A DNA stretch of 64,000 bases from a virus. The translations under genes and the position numbers were made by a program. The DNA lies in the IMG/VR virus record IMGVR_UViG_3300019763_000006, positions 24,326 to 88,325 of that record, one strand, 5' to 3'. The notes under the pieces are model-generated. The model was not told the DNA's origin. It ran no database searches and was given only the letters and a program-made list of their open reading frames with translations. Positions 42,616 through 51,366 of this stretch are shown one piece after another. The first letter of the stretch is position 1, and the number at the start of each line of letters is the position of its first letter.

Positions 42616-45615
42616 TTATTCCATACTGTTTTTATTATAAAATTGTCTTTGAGATAATTCTAATTTTCTTTCTTGCTTATAACTATCTTGTTTTACCATA
42701 TATCCTACAATTTTGATACCTTTTGTAACAGATTTTCCTCCACATATAGGACATACATCACCAAAAAAGCTGTGGTCTTTTTCACAAATGTCAATAAGGC
42801 TTACTTTACTATAATATTTTACACCTTTTCTTGCTAATTGTAATGCGAAATCCCATGCTTCTTCAAAAGTATCAAAATCTTCTCCCATTGAAACATGTAA
42901 AATCGAACCCCCATCACAATATTTATCTAATTTTGCACTTTCAATTCTATTGTAAAGAGAAGCATGTTCTTTTAGTGGAATCCATTGATTTCCATAAATA
43001 TTATAATCTTTACCTAATAATTGATTTACTTTTCTATTTCCTAAGACTAAACGGTCTTTTTTGTTTGATTTGATTGCCGAAGATTCACCTGGAATTATTT
43101 CTGAATTTGACAAAAATCCATATTCATTAATAGTATTTTCGTTCTCTTTAATTATGGTATCTAGTATATCTTTTGCTATTTTAAACCCTAAATCATTGTA
43201 ATAACATCCGCTACTATCGTAATTTAATCCATTAAATATTTTTATTGCTTCAAAAATTCCATTAATACCAACGGTTGCGAATTGGTCTTCTAGATTCATC
43301 ATATTGTGACTATATAATGGTAATAATCCATTATTTATTAATTCTTTTAAAATTTCTCGATGAGCATAATGATACTTATGAATTAATTTAACTTTATTCT
43401 TGATTACTTCAATAAAATTATCATAATTATCATAGTTTTCCATTGATAATCTTGATAAATTTAATGTTACAACTTTTGTAGAACCTACATTTAAATCAGA
43501 ACCACCAATGCTATTAAATATTTTTTTAGTATCTTGTATCTTTTTCTTATCTGAAACCAATCTGCAATTATGCGTTATTATACCATTTGGTAAAGTAAAA
43601 TATGGTTCTTCTTTATTGTCCATTGTAAAACAGTACACATCTTTGTTAGTATTCTCAATTTTTTCTATAGAGTTTATTTTAAAATAAATAGAGTTATTAA
43701 TAGTTTTAAAAATATTTTTCATATTTCTTTTATGTTTAGGGTTATACCATCTTATACAATATACTGGGTAATTTCTTTTATATTCTTCTCCTCTTATAAC
43801 TATTGGTTCATCAGTTCTATCAGAACAGTCTATAATTGAATGCATTCCTAAACTTGTGATTAGAGCTTCTAATTGTTCTGTCATTTTTTTAGAAGTAGTA
43901 TAAATCCTATTAGAATTTCCACCATCTGTGATATAGTATCCGTCTAAAATACCTTTTCTAAATTCTAAGGATTGTATTAAACAGTTTAAATTTAATTCTT
44001 TTTCTTGGGAATAGTTTCCAGATGTCCATGTTTTTATAAAGTCTTTTAACTCATACGAAGCAATAGCAACAGGATAAACATTATTATATTCTGCGTGAAG
44101 TTTTACTTCTGTATCTATATTTAATTGTTTTATTACTTTATTTAGGATAGGTAATAATTTAATATATTTCGTTTCATTTAAAGATAATTGAATTACAGGT
44201 TTATGATTTTCTTGTTTTTGCTCAATACTTCCATCCCCTAAATAAGAACCAATTAATACTCCTTGTTCATATGTTAACCCTAAATCTGCTTCTGGATAAG
44301 TGCCAAGTTCTTTTGTATTAAAAAGTAAATAATCATTAGTTGTTAATTTGTCGCTTCTAATATCTCCATTTATAGAAGGGTTTAAATGGTCTGGGGTTAC
44401 TAATATTTCTTTTTTATTTGAAGTAGAAATTTTATATAGAGTATTTGATTGAGTTTTAACTATTTGTCCTTTAGCCCAACTACCATTGTGAAAAATAGAA
44501 CCATTTTGTTTATATTTATATGATTTATTATAAAAAGATTCAAATGTTTCACATACTACTCCTCCTAATGGATTTTTTGTTATAATTTTTTGATTTTTAT
44601 CAAAACAACAGCTTGCTAAACTTGTTACTTCTTCAACGTTCATTATATTAACTTCATTAAATCCATGAGTGTAATTATGTTTAACTACCATCTTTGCAGT
44701 ATCTTCGTCTACATATTCTCCATCTCTAAAAACCAAAGAAGCTGATATTACAGGGAATGTATACCATTTCTTTTTTCTTAAATCAGTTGCATATTCTAAG
44801 AAACTGCTTTGAAATTCAAATAACTCTTCTAAATAGTCTGTAATCAATGTTCCATCAGGATATTTTTTATTCCCAAAAAATTTTAAGATATGGTCTATAT
44901 CTAAAATAGATATATTAGTATATGCTGATTGAACACCACTTTTCAAGTATGGTTGATTTAAATTAAAAATAAATTCTTGAAATTTTTGATTCCTATATTT
45001 TGTTTGTTTATCATGTGTCATATCAGCTGTATCTATTTTATAAAAGTAATATGCATATATCAAATAATCAGGAATTCCTACAGCTCCAGATTGCATATTT
45101 GTTGCATAAGATATAAATTCTAAAATATGATGATTAAAAGTATCCCAATGTTTTGGTCTTTCTGCTTTCATTTCTCCAATAAAAAACAATCCTTTTTCAA
45201 CAATTGGCTCAACCGAAAAAGCAAAGCAATAAGGCATATAAGATGAAGAATGAGAGTCGTGTTCATAAAGTTCTCCGTTTACAGCTGATTCTAAAAATTC
45301 ATCTGCCACCTCACTCCCAAATTCTTTTGACATCTGAGAATATATTTTGTTTCTTGATAATAATTTTGTAAATGGTTTTTGAGATTCATTTAACATTGTA
45401 CAAATATTTCTACCTGTTACATTTGCATTGTCATCTATTGTAGCATCTGCAACTGTCGAAGTGTTTAAAAATCCTTTAAAAAAATCGCATGTATCTAATT
45501 GAGAGGGGCTCATACCTTCAATTTTCATTAATTCATCCCCGTATTTATTATTCAATTCCTCTACTTTATTTTTAAATCTTGTATTTAATGTCATTGGAAA
45601 TTTATATTCTGCCAT
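42616..45615 (-). CDS. nrdD: Anaerobic ribonucleoside-triphosphate reductase (NrdD), intein-containing
   Basis: 999 residues including a 347-residue intein; mature enzyme about 652. ATG after AAAGGGG. Glycyl-radical enzyme reducing NTPs to dNTPs without oxygen: ASC|CRLVS is the conserved double-Cys region (interrupted by the intein), VSMGEDFDTFEEAWDFALQ is typical, and the C-terminus has the CPICGG zinc site and the radical loop KGIKIVGYMVK. The usual first CxxC of the zinc site is reduced to CEKDH. Works with NrdG encoded next. Supports an anaerobic host. Confidence 0.93.
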   Translation of the reverse strand: MAEYKFPMTLNTRFKNKVEELNNKYGDELMKIEGMSPSQLDTCDFFKGFLNTSTVADATIDDNANVTGRNICTMLNESQKPFTKLLSRNKIYSQMSKEFGSEVADEFLESAVNGELYEHDSHSSSYMPYCFAFSVEPIVEKGLFFIGEMKAERPKHWDTFNHHILEFISYATNMQSGAVGIPDYLIYAYYFYKIDTADMTHDKQTKYRNQKFQEFIFNLNQPYLKSGVQSAYTNISILDIDHILKFFGNKKYPDGTLITDYLEELFEFQSSFLEYATDLRKKKWYTFPVISASLVFRDGEYVDEDTAKMVVKHNYTHGFNEVNIMNVEEVTSLASCCFDKNQKIITKNPLGGVVCETFESFYNKSYKYKQNGSIFHNGSWAKGQIVKTQSNTLYKISTSNKKEILVTPDHLNPSINGDIRSDKLTTNDYLLFNTKELGTYPEADLGLTYEQGVLIGSYLGDGSIEQKQENHKPVIQLSLNETKYIKLLPILNKVIKQLNIDTEVKLHAEYNNVYPVAIASYELKDFIKTWTSGNYSQEKELNLNCLIQSLEFRKGILDGYYITDGGNSNRIYTTSKKMTEQLEALITSLGMHSIIDCSDRTDEPIVIRGEEYKRNYPVYCIRWYNPKHKRNMKNIFKTINNSIYFKINSIEKIENTNKDVYCFTMDNKEEPYFTLPNGIITHNCRLVSDKKKIQDTKKIFNSIGGSDLNVGSTKVVTLNLSRLSMENYDNYDNFIEVIKNKVKLIHKYHYAHREILKELINNGLLPLYSHNMMNLEDQFATVGINGIFEAIKIFNGLNYDSSGCYYNDLGFKIAKDILDTIIKENENTINEYGFLSNSEIIPGESSAIKSNKKDRLVLGNRKVNQLLGKDYNIYGNQWIPLKEHASLYNRIESAKLDKYCDGGSILHVSMGEDFDTFEEAWDFALQLARKGVKYYSKVSLIDICEKDHSFFGDVCPICGGKSVTKGIKIVGYMVKQDSYKQERKLELSQRQFYNKNSME
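43567..44607 (-). other. Intein with LAGLIDADG endonuclease inside nrdD
   Basis: Starts at Cys (CFDKNQKIITKN) and ends GIITHN before the extein Cys of CRLVS, the classic C1 ... HN|C boundary. Carries DOD-type motifs GSYLGDGSIE and LDGYYITDGG. It sits between the two cysteines of the conserved ASCC active-region sequence; splicing would rejoin a functional SCCRL. 347 residues, a full-size bifunctional intein. The reading frame is intact. Confidence 0.9.
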
Positions 45616-46153
45616 TTATATCCCCTTTCTGAAGTTTGTTCATTTTTTTATGTTCTTTGAAACTGTAAATATACTGATTTTTACTTGCTGGAATTGTGTC
45701 TTTTTCAAAACTATCTTGAATAAATTCGCCCAAAACTCCATAATCTATATATTTTAAAAATTCTTGTTTTTGTTCTTGAAAAATATCTTCAATCATTCTC
45801 CATGAATAAATAATAGTTATAGAATTTTTATAATTTTGTTTTATAAATTTAGATACTTCTAAAACTGCTTTGATATTATAATCTGATAAAGGTTCACCTC
45901 CAACAAAAGCAATCCTAAGTTGTTTATGGTATTGCATAAATAATATAATTTGTTGATTTAATTCATTTATTAAACCTTCTAAAGTATTTGAGTACCCAAC
46001 AAATGGTTTTTGCAATTCTGGATTTTGGCAATTTTTACACTTAACAGGCTTATCACATCCATTAAAATAGATTGATAAACAAGGTTTATATAGTCCATCA
46101 CTATTTATATTATCTACTATTGTAAAATAAAATCTATCTTGATTTTTGTACAA
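45602..46153 (-). CDS. nrdG: NrdG, radical-SAM activator of NrdD
   Basis: 183 residues from TTG 46153 (GGTGGTG upstream). Iron-sulfur cluster cysteines in FNGCDKPVKCKNCQNPEL (C-x5-C-x2-C) and the radical-SAM glycine-rich motif FVGGEPL. Generates the glycyl radical on NrdD. Stop overlaps the nrdD start. Confidence 0.9.
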   Translation of the reverse strand: MYKNQDRFYFTIVDNINSDGLYKPCLSIYFNGCDKPVKCKNCQNPELQKPFVGYSNTLEGLINELNQQIILFMQYHKQLRIAFVGGEPLSDYNIKAVLEVSKFIKQNYKNSITIIYSWRMIEDIFQEQKQEFLKYIDYGVLGEFIQDSFEKDTIPASKNQYIYSFKEHKKMNKLQKGDINGRI

Positions 46154-46164
46154 TTAATCACCAC

Positions 46165-46263
46165 CTATCTTTTTTTATGTTTAATCCAACTTTCTAACAA
46201 TGCGAATATTAAAACCACACCTCCTATTCCAATCGCTAAAATTATCATATCTATTAAAAACAT
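46165..46263 (-). CDS. Tiny membrane peptide
   Basis: 32 residues (or 27 from an internal ATG at 46248): one helix IILAIGIGGVVLIFALLE plus basic tail WIKHKKR. It directly follows the promoter at 46274-46302, so a start at 46263 would be nearly leaderless; no good ribosome binding site is seen. Precedes nrdG. Coding status uncertain. Confidence 0.4.
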   Translation of the reverse strand: MFLIDMIILAIGIGGVVLIFALLESWIKHKKR

Positions 46264-46273
46264 TACACTATTA

Positions 46274-46302
46274 AGTATATCACACCACATATTTAAAGTC
46301 AA
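46274..46302 (-). promoter_or_regulatory. Promoter for nrdG-nrdD operon
   Basis: - strand TTGACT (46302-46297), 17-bp spacer, TATACT (46279-46274). Positioned after the thyX stop and before nrdG; good sigma70-type match. Confidence 0.8.
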
Positions 46303-46321
46303 TACTTTTTCTAGAAATAAT

Positions 46322-47047
46322 TTAAACATTTTTAACTATTTTTATTTCAGATTTAGGAGGATATAATCCACACCCTTTATATTCAGGACAATATCCTAAT
46401 TCTTTTCCTTTACATCCAAAATTATTAAATCTCAATCTAATAAATTCATCGCTATTATCATTCTTATCTCTATTATCATAATGTTGTAGTAATTTAACCA
46501 TTTCTAAAGCAATATATCTAAATTCCTCTTCTGTTCTAATACAAACTCTAGTAGTTAACATATCTTCCATGGCTTGAATATTTCCACTAATAATTAAATC
46601 AGTTTGGCTACCTAATGGTAAAAACATTTTACTCACATCTTTTAGCCCTACTAATTCTTCATAATTGTGCCATTTCTTGTAAATATCCAACATAATTTTC
46701 ATATCTTCATTATATTCTTTAATAGCTTCTTTGTTGTTTTTAAAACTGTTTGGAATATAATAGTCTACATCTGACATATCACAATACCTACTAGATTTAA
46801 CAGTTAGATTAATATGTGGATGTCTGCTTATTTGTCTAAGACAAGATTGAGATACATTATCCACCCTAAAAGTTACAATACTATGTCTTGCGATACTCTT
46901 ATGTCCATATCCCATAACTCTATTTGCTAATTTTACAGAATTTTTACTTTTTGTCTGATAAGGCATTTCTGCCGAATCTAAAATCCCTTTTAAACCACCG
47001 ATTTCAATCAAACTCACAATTGGTTTATTTGATTTCTCTTTTCCCAT
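46322..47047 (-). CDS. thyX: ThyX, flavin-dependent thymidylate synthase
   Basis: 241 residues from ATG 47047 after AAAAGGAGAG (a longer frame lacks this site). The signature region reads LRQISRHPHINLTVKSSRYCD; the usual RHRxxSxNxxSxRY is altered at three places (R3 to P, S6 to N, N8 to T), while terminal SxRY is kept. Converts dUMP to dTMP with folate and FAD. A tail motif YCPEYKGCGLYPP may be a zinc/Cys site. Fits with dUTPase and NrdD. Confidence 0.85.
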   Translation of the reverse strand: MGKEKSNKPIVSLIEIGGLKGILDSAEMPYQTKSKNSVKLANRVMGYGHKSIARHSIVTFRVDNVSQSCLRQISRHPHINLTVKSSRYCDMSDVDYYIPNSFKNNKEAIKEYNEDMKIMLDIYKKWHNYEELVGLKDVSKMFLPLGSQTDLIISGNIQAMEDMLTTRVCIRTEEEFRYIALEMVKLLQHYDNRDKNDNSDEFIRLRFNNFGCKGKELGYCPEYKGCGLYPPKSEIKIVKNV

Positions 47048-47048
47048 A

Positions 47049-47675
47049 TTATCTCTCCTTTTCATTCCATAACTCTAAATGTTTATCAATTTTTGTATAG
47101 ACATCTTTTATGTTTTCTTCAAATGTAGTAATCCTAATTTCCATTCTAGGATTATTTTTATCATATTCAGTACTTACTATTAATGGGTTTATATGATTAT
47201 AATTATCATCAATAAACATATTTGATTTAGAATATAATCCATCAAACAATATTTTACTAGCTCCAATACTATTATCATTGTCGGAATTAGCTTTGGTTTC
47301 ATTAAAAAATTTTACTTCTATTAATGAATTTGTTAAATTTAAATCATTATAACCATATTTATCAGCTAGCCAAATTCCTAATTCTCCCCATTTTGTTTTT
47401 GTTGTTTTATAACTCATGCTATTTATAGGCAATAATTCATTTAATGAAATAACTTTATAAAATAAATGACTTTTTTTTATTTCATTAATTTTTCTTGATT
47501 TCTTTTTTGTTTTTTGTCTACCAGTTTTAGTTAATTGAGGTTTCCCGTTTTTAAAAAGTTTTACTATTTCTTTTGTAGCAAATGGAAATGTTCTAGCTTT
47601 AGGATATTTATTTTTATAAAAATTAAAATACTCATACATTATATCTCTATTCAATTCTATATATAATGTATTCAT
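47049..47675 (-). CDS. RusA-like Holliday junction resolvase (putative)
   Basis: 208 residues; ATG after CAGGAAG. C-terminal region NSDNDNSIGASKILFDGLYS, then MFIDDNYNHINPLIVS and NPRMEIRI, follows the RusA layout of acidic DxDN..K..D.L....DD...I....k...P..ei.i. N-terminal basic half (KPQLTKTGRQKTKKKSRK) would bind DNA. RusA dimers resolve recombination junctions before packaging. Longer than typical RusA (about 120). Confidence 0.6.
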   Translation of the reverse strand: MNTLYIELNRDIMYEYFNFYKNKYPKARTFPFATKEIVKLFKNGKPQLTKTGRQKTKKKSRKINEIKKSHLFYKVISLNELLPINSMSYKTTKTKWGELGIWLADKYGYNDLNLTNSLIEVKFFNETKANSDNDNSIGASKILFDGLYSKSNMFIDDNYNHINPLIVSTEYDKNNPRMEIRITTFEENIKDVYTKIDKHLELWNEKER

Positions 47676-48158
47676 TTAATCTTCCTGTAAGTAAAGTAAT
47701 TTTTTATAGCATATATTTTTTTGTATACACATATCATCAATATATAGCATTTTAAGAATAGATTCAAATTCACTATTATCTCTGCAAGCATTTAAAAATT
47801 CTCTTGAAAAATCTAATGCTTGTTCTTTTGTATAAATTGTATTTCCTAATTTAATTTTATGATTTAAATGTAATTTATCAAGTGCAGTTTTATAATTACA
47901 TTCAATCCAATTTTCATTTTTAATAATATTAAAAGTTAAACTAATTAAATCTTTTGTGGTAAAATTATCATTTATATATTCATCATTTTCTAAATTATAT
48001 AATTCTTCTGCATTTAAAGTATATCTTTTTTTATCCTTCAAACACAGAACTTCTGTTTCTTTTGGCATATTTTCTAACAATGTTATGGTTTCATAAATAT
48101 TATATGTTTTTTCATAATTTAACATACTTGTATTATTTGTGCTTAAGTTGCAGTTCAT
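47676..48158 (-). CDS. Unknown protein
   Basis: 160 residues, ATG after AGGAGG. Alpha/beta with the segment LCLKDKKRYTLNAEELYNL and EWIECNYKTALDKLHLNHKI; the latter resembles small regulatory domains in phage early operons, but no family is recognised. 12 bp from the 77-residue gene upstream. Confidence 0.55.
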   Translation of the reverse strand: MNCNLSTNNTSMLNYEKTYNIYETITLLENMPKETEVLCLKDKKRYTLNAEELYNLENDEYINDNFTTKDLISLTFNIIKNENWIECNYKTALDKLHLNHKIKLGNTIYTKEQALDFSREFLNACRDNSEFESILKMLYIDDMCIQKNICYKKLLYLQED

Positions 48159-48170
48159 TATTAATTCCTC

Positions 48171-48404
48171 CTAATATATTTTTTCGTTAATTTCTGTTGA
48201 TATCTCTAAATTAAATTTTTTGATTTCGTCTAATGAAATGGTTTCCATTGTGCAAGAGTTAGTAATAGGATTAAATTTATCAATCACTATTGTGTGATAA
48301 TCTGTTTTTTCTTTTACTAAATCATGTAATTTTTCTATAATTCCAACCATTTTATTAAAATCATCAATTGAAATTTCGCATTTTTGTTTATTATATTTTT
48401 CCAT
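48171..48404 (-). CDS. Unknown 77-residue protein
   Basis: ATG after AAGGAGATATAAG. Helical then beta (MEKYNKQKCEISIDDFNKMV...). First gene of its - strand group, behind the dispersed-element leader (48405-48623). Confidence 0.5.
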   Translation of the reverse strand: MEKYNKQKCEISIDDFNKMVGIIEKLHDLVKEKTDYHTIVIDKFNPITNSCTMETISLDEIKKFNLEISTEINEKIY

Positions 48405-48623
48405 CTTATATCTCCTTGTCTTTTTATGGTCTAGTTATTTGTGTAATTAAAATAATCCTTTTAATGACATTTCACCCCCTACAAACGTTGAAATCAAGCC
48501 ATTCTCATTTTCGCAAAAGTTTTGAGAATAGCAAAAAATATCCAATTATTGTAAAAAATGTAATATTTTAGGTATTATTCATATTATTCAACTCCTTCTA
48601 TATAATATTATCACATTTACTTA
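48405..48623 (-). promoter_or_regulatory. Leader with promoter, two mini-ORFs and a copy of the dispersed element
   Basis: - strand: TTGACA (48634-48629), 16 bp, GATAAT (48612-48607) forms a promoter overlapping the uvsE stop region. Then AAGGAG and a 4-codon ORF MNNT (48582-48568), hairpin GCTATTCTCA.../TGAGAATGGC (48532-48498), the ATTTCAACGTTT box (48494-48483), GTAGGGGGTGAA and a 7-codon ORF MSLKGLF. Box TTTTAATGAC lies at 48459-48468 on +. This may be an attenuator-type leader. Confidence 0.6.
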
Positions 48624-49511
48624 TTATTTGTCAATATAACTCATAAAATTCAACACAGATTGTTCTTTGTTTTTACATTCAAACATCATATCAAATTTAT
48701 TATTCATAATATTATAAAAATATACGAAATCTTTTTCGCAAATTAACTCTGCGTGCTTTCTATCTGTATCAGATTCTTTACCACTAGATAGATGGCATTT
48801 TGGAATCTTATCTTCCCATGTTTTAATAATTCTATCCAAATAATATTTAAAATTATTATTAGAAGGTAAACATCTATCATGATGTAAATCTATAATCATA
48901 GGGATATTTAATTGTTCACAAATTTCCAATGTATTTTTTACATTAAATGATTTATCATCATTTTCTAAACAAATAATATTTTGTAAGTGTTTTGGTAGCT
49001 TATAAAAATTATCAATAAATCTTTTTTGCCCTTCTTGAATTCCGTTAACTTTTCCACCCACATGTAAGCATAGTGTATCTATGTTTAATAATTGCATTAA
49101 TTCATAATGATATTGTAATTCCTTAATTGCATTTTTAAAAACTTCATCTTTTACACTATTCACCACTACATATTGGCTAGGGTGAATTGTTAATCTAATA
49201 TTATTTTCTAAAGCCAGACATTTTATTTTCTCGCATAAATTAATAATACAATTATCATTTAAGAAATTATATTTACATAGTTCATGAGTATATAAAGGAC
49301 ATAAATTTGATGAAACTCTATATAGTTTAATATTGTTTTTTACATTCCATTTAATAATTTTATATAAATTATTAAAATTTTGTCTAGTTTTTAATTGTAA
49401 AACTTCAAATTGTTGCTCGCTAGATAAAGTTTTATATTTTTTTAACGTGATAGTTTTAAATCCTTCTAATTCTGTATTTAAACATGCATATCCTAATCTT
49501 GTTGTATTCAT
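48624..49511 (-). CDS. uvsE: UV-damage endonuclease (UvsE/UVDE family)
   Basis: 295 residues, ATG after TTAGGAGGATTAG. Family opening MNTTRLGYACLNTELEGF; TIM-barrel metal-ligand segments RLTIHPSQYVVVNSVKDEV, LCLHVGGKVNG, NIICLENDDKSFNV, IDLHHDRC. Nicks 5' to UV photoproducts in phage DNA to start repair. Own promoter at 49548-49576. Confidence 0.9.
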   Translation of the reverse strand: MNTTRLGYACLNTELEGFKTITLKKYKTLSSEQQFEVLQLKTRQNFNNLYKIIKWNVKNNIKLYRVSSNLCPLYTHELCKYNFLNDNCIINLCEKIKCLALENNIRLTIHPSQYVVVNSVKDEVFKNAIKELQYHYELMQLLNIDTLCLHVGGKVNGIQEGQKRFIDNFYKLPKHLQNIICLENDDKSFNVKNTLEICEQLNIPMIIDLHHDRCLPSNNNFKYYLDRIIKTWEDKIPKCHLSSGKESDTDRKHAELICEKDFVYFYNIMNNKFDMMFECKNKEQSVLNFMSYIDK

Positions 49512-49547
49512 ATCTAATCCTCCTAATTTGTTGTTTCTTATGTATTA

Positions 49548-49576
49548 AGTATACTATATATTAAAAGAGATTGCAA
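49548..49576 (-). promoter_or_regulatory. Promoter for uvsE
   Basis: - strand TTGCAA (49576-49571), 17 bp, TATACT (49553-49548). The -35 box lies inside the terminator loop of the preceding gene, so terminator and promoter overlap. Confidence 0.7.
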
Positions 49577-49600
49577 GGTATTTCTCACAATCTCTTTTAA
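49561..49600 (-). terminator. Terminator of the rtcB unit
   Basis: Perfect 13-bp stem TTAAAAGAGATTG / CAATCTCTTTTAA with a 14-base loop, T-rich on the - strand side; ends the unit with the 71-residue gene. Confidence 0.85.
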
Positions 49601-49816
49601 TTATTTATTATTTTCATCTATTAAAAATTGCATAAAATGTTTTGCACTACAATATTTACAAGGGTCTATTTCATACTCAAATTCACCTTCACAACATCCA
49701 TCACAATCTATTTCATTACATTCCAGTTCAACAAATTCTGTTTTAAATTCTAATTCACCTTTAAATGGGCATTTGTACCTACAAAATTCTTTAAATTTAT
49801 CTTCTAAATTATTCAT
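49601..49816 (-). CDS. Cys-rich small protein
   Basis: 71 residues, ATG after AAGGAGATAG. Eight Cys, including CRYKCPF and NEIDCDGCCEGE, DPCKYCSAKHF: probable zinc binding. Strongly acidic. Follows rtcB by 1 bp; possibly a partner. Function unknown. Confidence 0.55.
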   Translation of the reverse strand: MNNLEDKFKEFCRYKCPFKGELEFKTEFVELECNEIDCDGCCEGEFEYEIDPCKYCSAKHFMQFLIDENNK

Positions 49817-49817
49817 A

Positions 49818-51023
49818 CTATCTCCTTATTTTAATATCTTTATTTTTAAAATTATATATAGGTTTGATATTTTCTAGAATTGTTACAGTTTCTTTAATAT
49901 TTTCAATAATTTCGTCCATGGGTTTATATGCCATTGGAGACTCGTCTATAGTAGAGCTAACTACAGAAGAAGAATATATATTTTGCATAGATTTTTCAAA
50001 ATTACTTAATGTAATATTTTCTTTTGCTTTTGTTCTACTCATTATTCTTCCTGCTCCATGAGGTGCTGAGCAATTCCAATCTTCGTTCCCTTTCCCTTTA
50101 CATAATAAACAACCATCTCTCATATTCATTGGAATAATGCAAATCTCATCTTTATTTGCAGAAATTGCCCCTTTCCTCAAAATCATATTTTCAATGTCAA
50201 TATAATTATGAATAGTTTCAAACGAACTTTCTGAATCTATTTTTAAATATTTTAAAATTTTATTTGCTATGGTTTTTCTATTTAGCGAAGCGTAATTTTG
50301 AACTATTTTCATATCATGCATATAATTATCAAAATCTTCATTTTCAAGATATGATAAATGTTTTGTAATTTTGCTAGATGATTTTTTTAATTCAATTAAA
50401 GTATCTTCAATTTCAGACTCTCTATGTTCATGTTTCAATTGTTTTATTGTTTCTAATATTTTTAAATCTTTATATATACATTTTTTATAAGCATTTTCTT
50501 GATAATATAAAGCCACCTGTTTGCCCAAATATCTGCTACCAGAATGTATTATTAATAAAACATTTCCATTTTTTGATTTATCAATTTCTATAAAATGATT
50601 ACCTCCTCCTAAAGTTCCTATGCTTTTTAAAGCTCTATCTTTATTAATTTTATTAATACATTTTAAATCATTAATTTTAGAGAAGGATACAATTTGTTTT
50701 GAATTAATATTTTGCCCACTTGGTATATGTTTATTAATATATTTATCTAATTTTTCTAAATTTATGTTTATTTTTCCCATATCAACCACGTACATTCCGC
50801 ACCCTATATCTACCCCTACTAAATTAGGTACGATTTTATCTTTGATTTGTATTGTTGTTCCTATTACACACCCAACTCCAGAATGAAAATCTGGCATAAT
50901 TCTAATTTTTATGTTTTCCATCCATTTTTGATTTAATAATTCTATAATTTGTAAATCAGATTTTTCGTCATGTTTATTTGAAAATATTTTTGCATTATTG
51001 TATAATCCATTTAATTCATACAT
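49818..51023 (-). CDS. rtcB: RtcB RNA ligase
   Basis: 401 residues, ATG after AGGAGATAG. Motifs: MPDFHSGVGCVIGTTIQI, VGVDIGCGMYVVDMG (metal site Cys/Asp), GTLGGGNHFIEID, IHSGSRYLGKQVA, and the guanylylated His in SAPHGAGRIMSRTKA. GTP- and Mn-dependent; seals 2',3'-cyclic or 3'-phosphate to 5'-OH RNA ends. In phages it can repair tRNAs cut by host nucleases or toxins. Complete length. Confidence 0.95.
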   Translation of the reverse strand: MYELNGLYNNAKIFSNKHDEKSDLQIIELLNQKWMENIKIRIMPDFHSGVGCVIGTTIQIKDKIVPNLVGVDIGCGMYVVDMGKININLEKLDKYINKHIPSGQNINSKQIVSFSKINDLKCINKINKDRALKSIGTLGGGNHFIEIDKSKNGNVLLIIHSGSRYLGKQVALYYQENAYKKCIYKDLKILETIKQLKHEHRESEIEDTLIELKKSSSKITKHLSYLENEDFDNYMHDMKIVQNYASLNRKTIANKILKYLKIDSESSFETIHNYIDIENMILRKGAISANKDEICIIPMNMRDGCLLCKGKGNEDWNCSAPHGAGRIMSRTKAKENITLSNFEKSMQNIYSSSVVSSTIDESPMAYKPMDEIIENIKETVTILENIKPIYNFKNKDIKIRR

Positions 51024-51259
51024 TTTTCTATCTCCTCTTCTATTTTATTTTCTTCTATCTTATTATCTAAAAATTCTTCAAAGATTTTATCTTCAAGGTA
51101 AAACATATCAAAACTTTCCCCATTTTCATCACTTACTATCCAATACCCTCCATTTTGTGACGAAAATTCACTTTGAAGGTTATAAATTAATTGCATAAAT
51201 CTCAATTCTGGATGTTTACTCCATAATAATTTTATTTTATCTAGGATTTTTGTATTCAT
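51011..51259 (-). CDS. Small protein of the LWSKHPELRF type
   Basis: 82 residues from ATG 51259 (AAGGAGAT upstream). KLLWSKHPELRFMQLIYNL is a recurring small-protein pattern in Firmicute phages, of unknown function. It overlaps rtcB by 13 bp and shares its promoter at 51288-51317. Confidence 0.55.
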   Translation of the reverse strand: MNTKILDKIKLLWSKHPELRFMQLIYNLQSEFSSQNGGYWIVSDENGESFDMFYLEDKIFEEFLDNKIEENKIEEEIEKCMN

Positions 51260-51287
51260 ATTTATATCTCCTTTCTTCCTTAAATAC

Positions 51288-51317
51288 ATCATATCATACA
51301 TTATTAATTAATGTCAA
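51288..51317 (-). promoter_or_regulatory. Promoter for the rtcB operon
   Basis: - strand TTGACA (51317-51312), 18 bp, TATGAT (51293-51288). Immediately follows the terminator at 51318-51353. Confidence 0.75.
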
Positions 51318-51353
51318 GAAAAAATCACTATAAGATTATAAATTATAGTGATT
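51318..51353 (-). terminator. Terminator before rtcB operon
   Basis: 11-bp stem AATCACTATAA / TTATAGTGATT, then TTTTTT on the - strand. It ends transcription from the ligase unit or from the small element at 51367-51441. Confidence 0.85.
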
Positions 51354-51366
51354 AATAAAATAGGCA

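Noticed and set aside
46139-46366. + strand frame of 75 codons
   Set aside because: It lies opposite the nrdG promoter and tiny membrane peptide; no ribosome binding site and composition of antisense AT-rich DNA.
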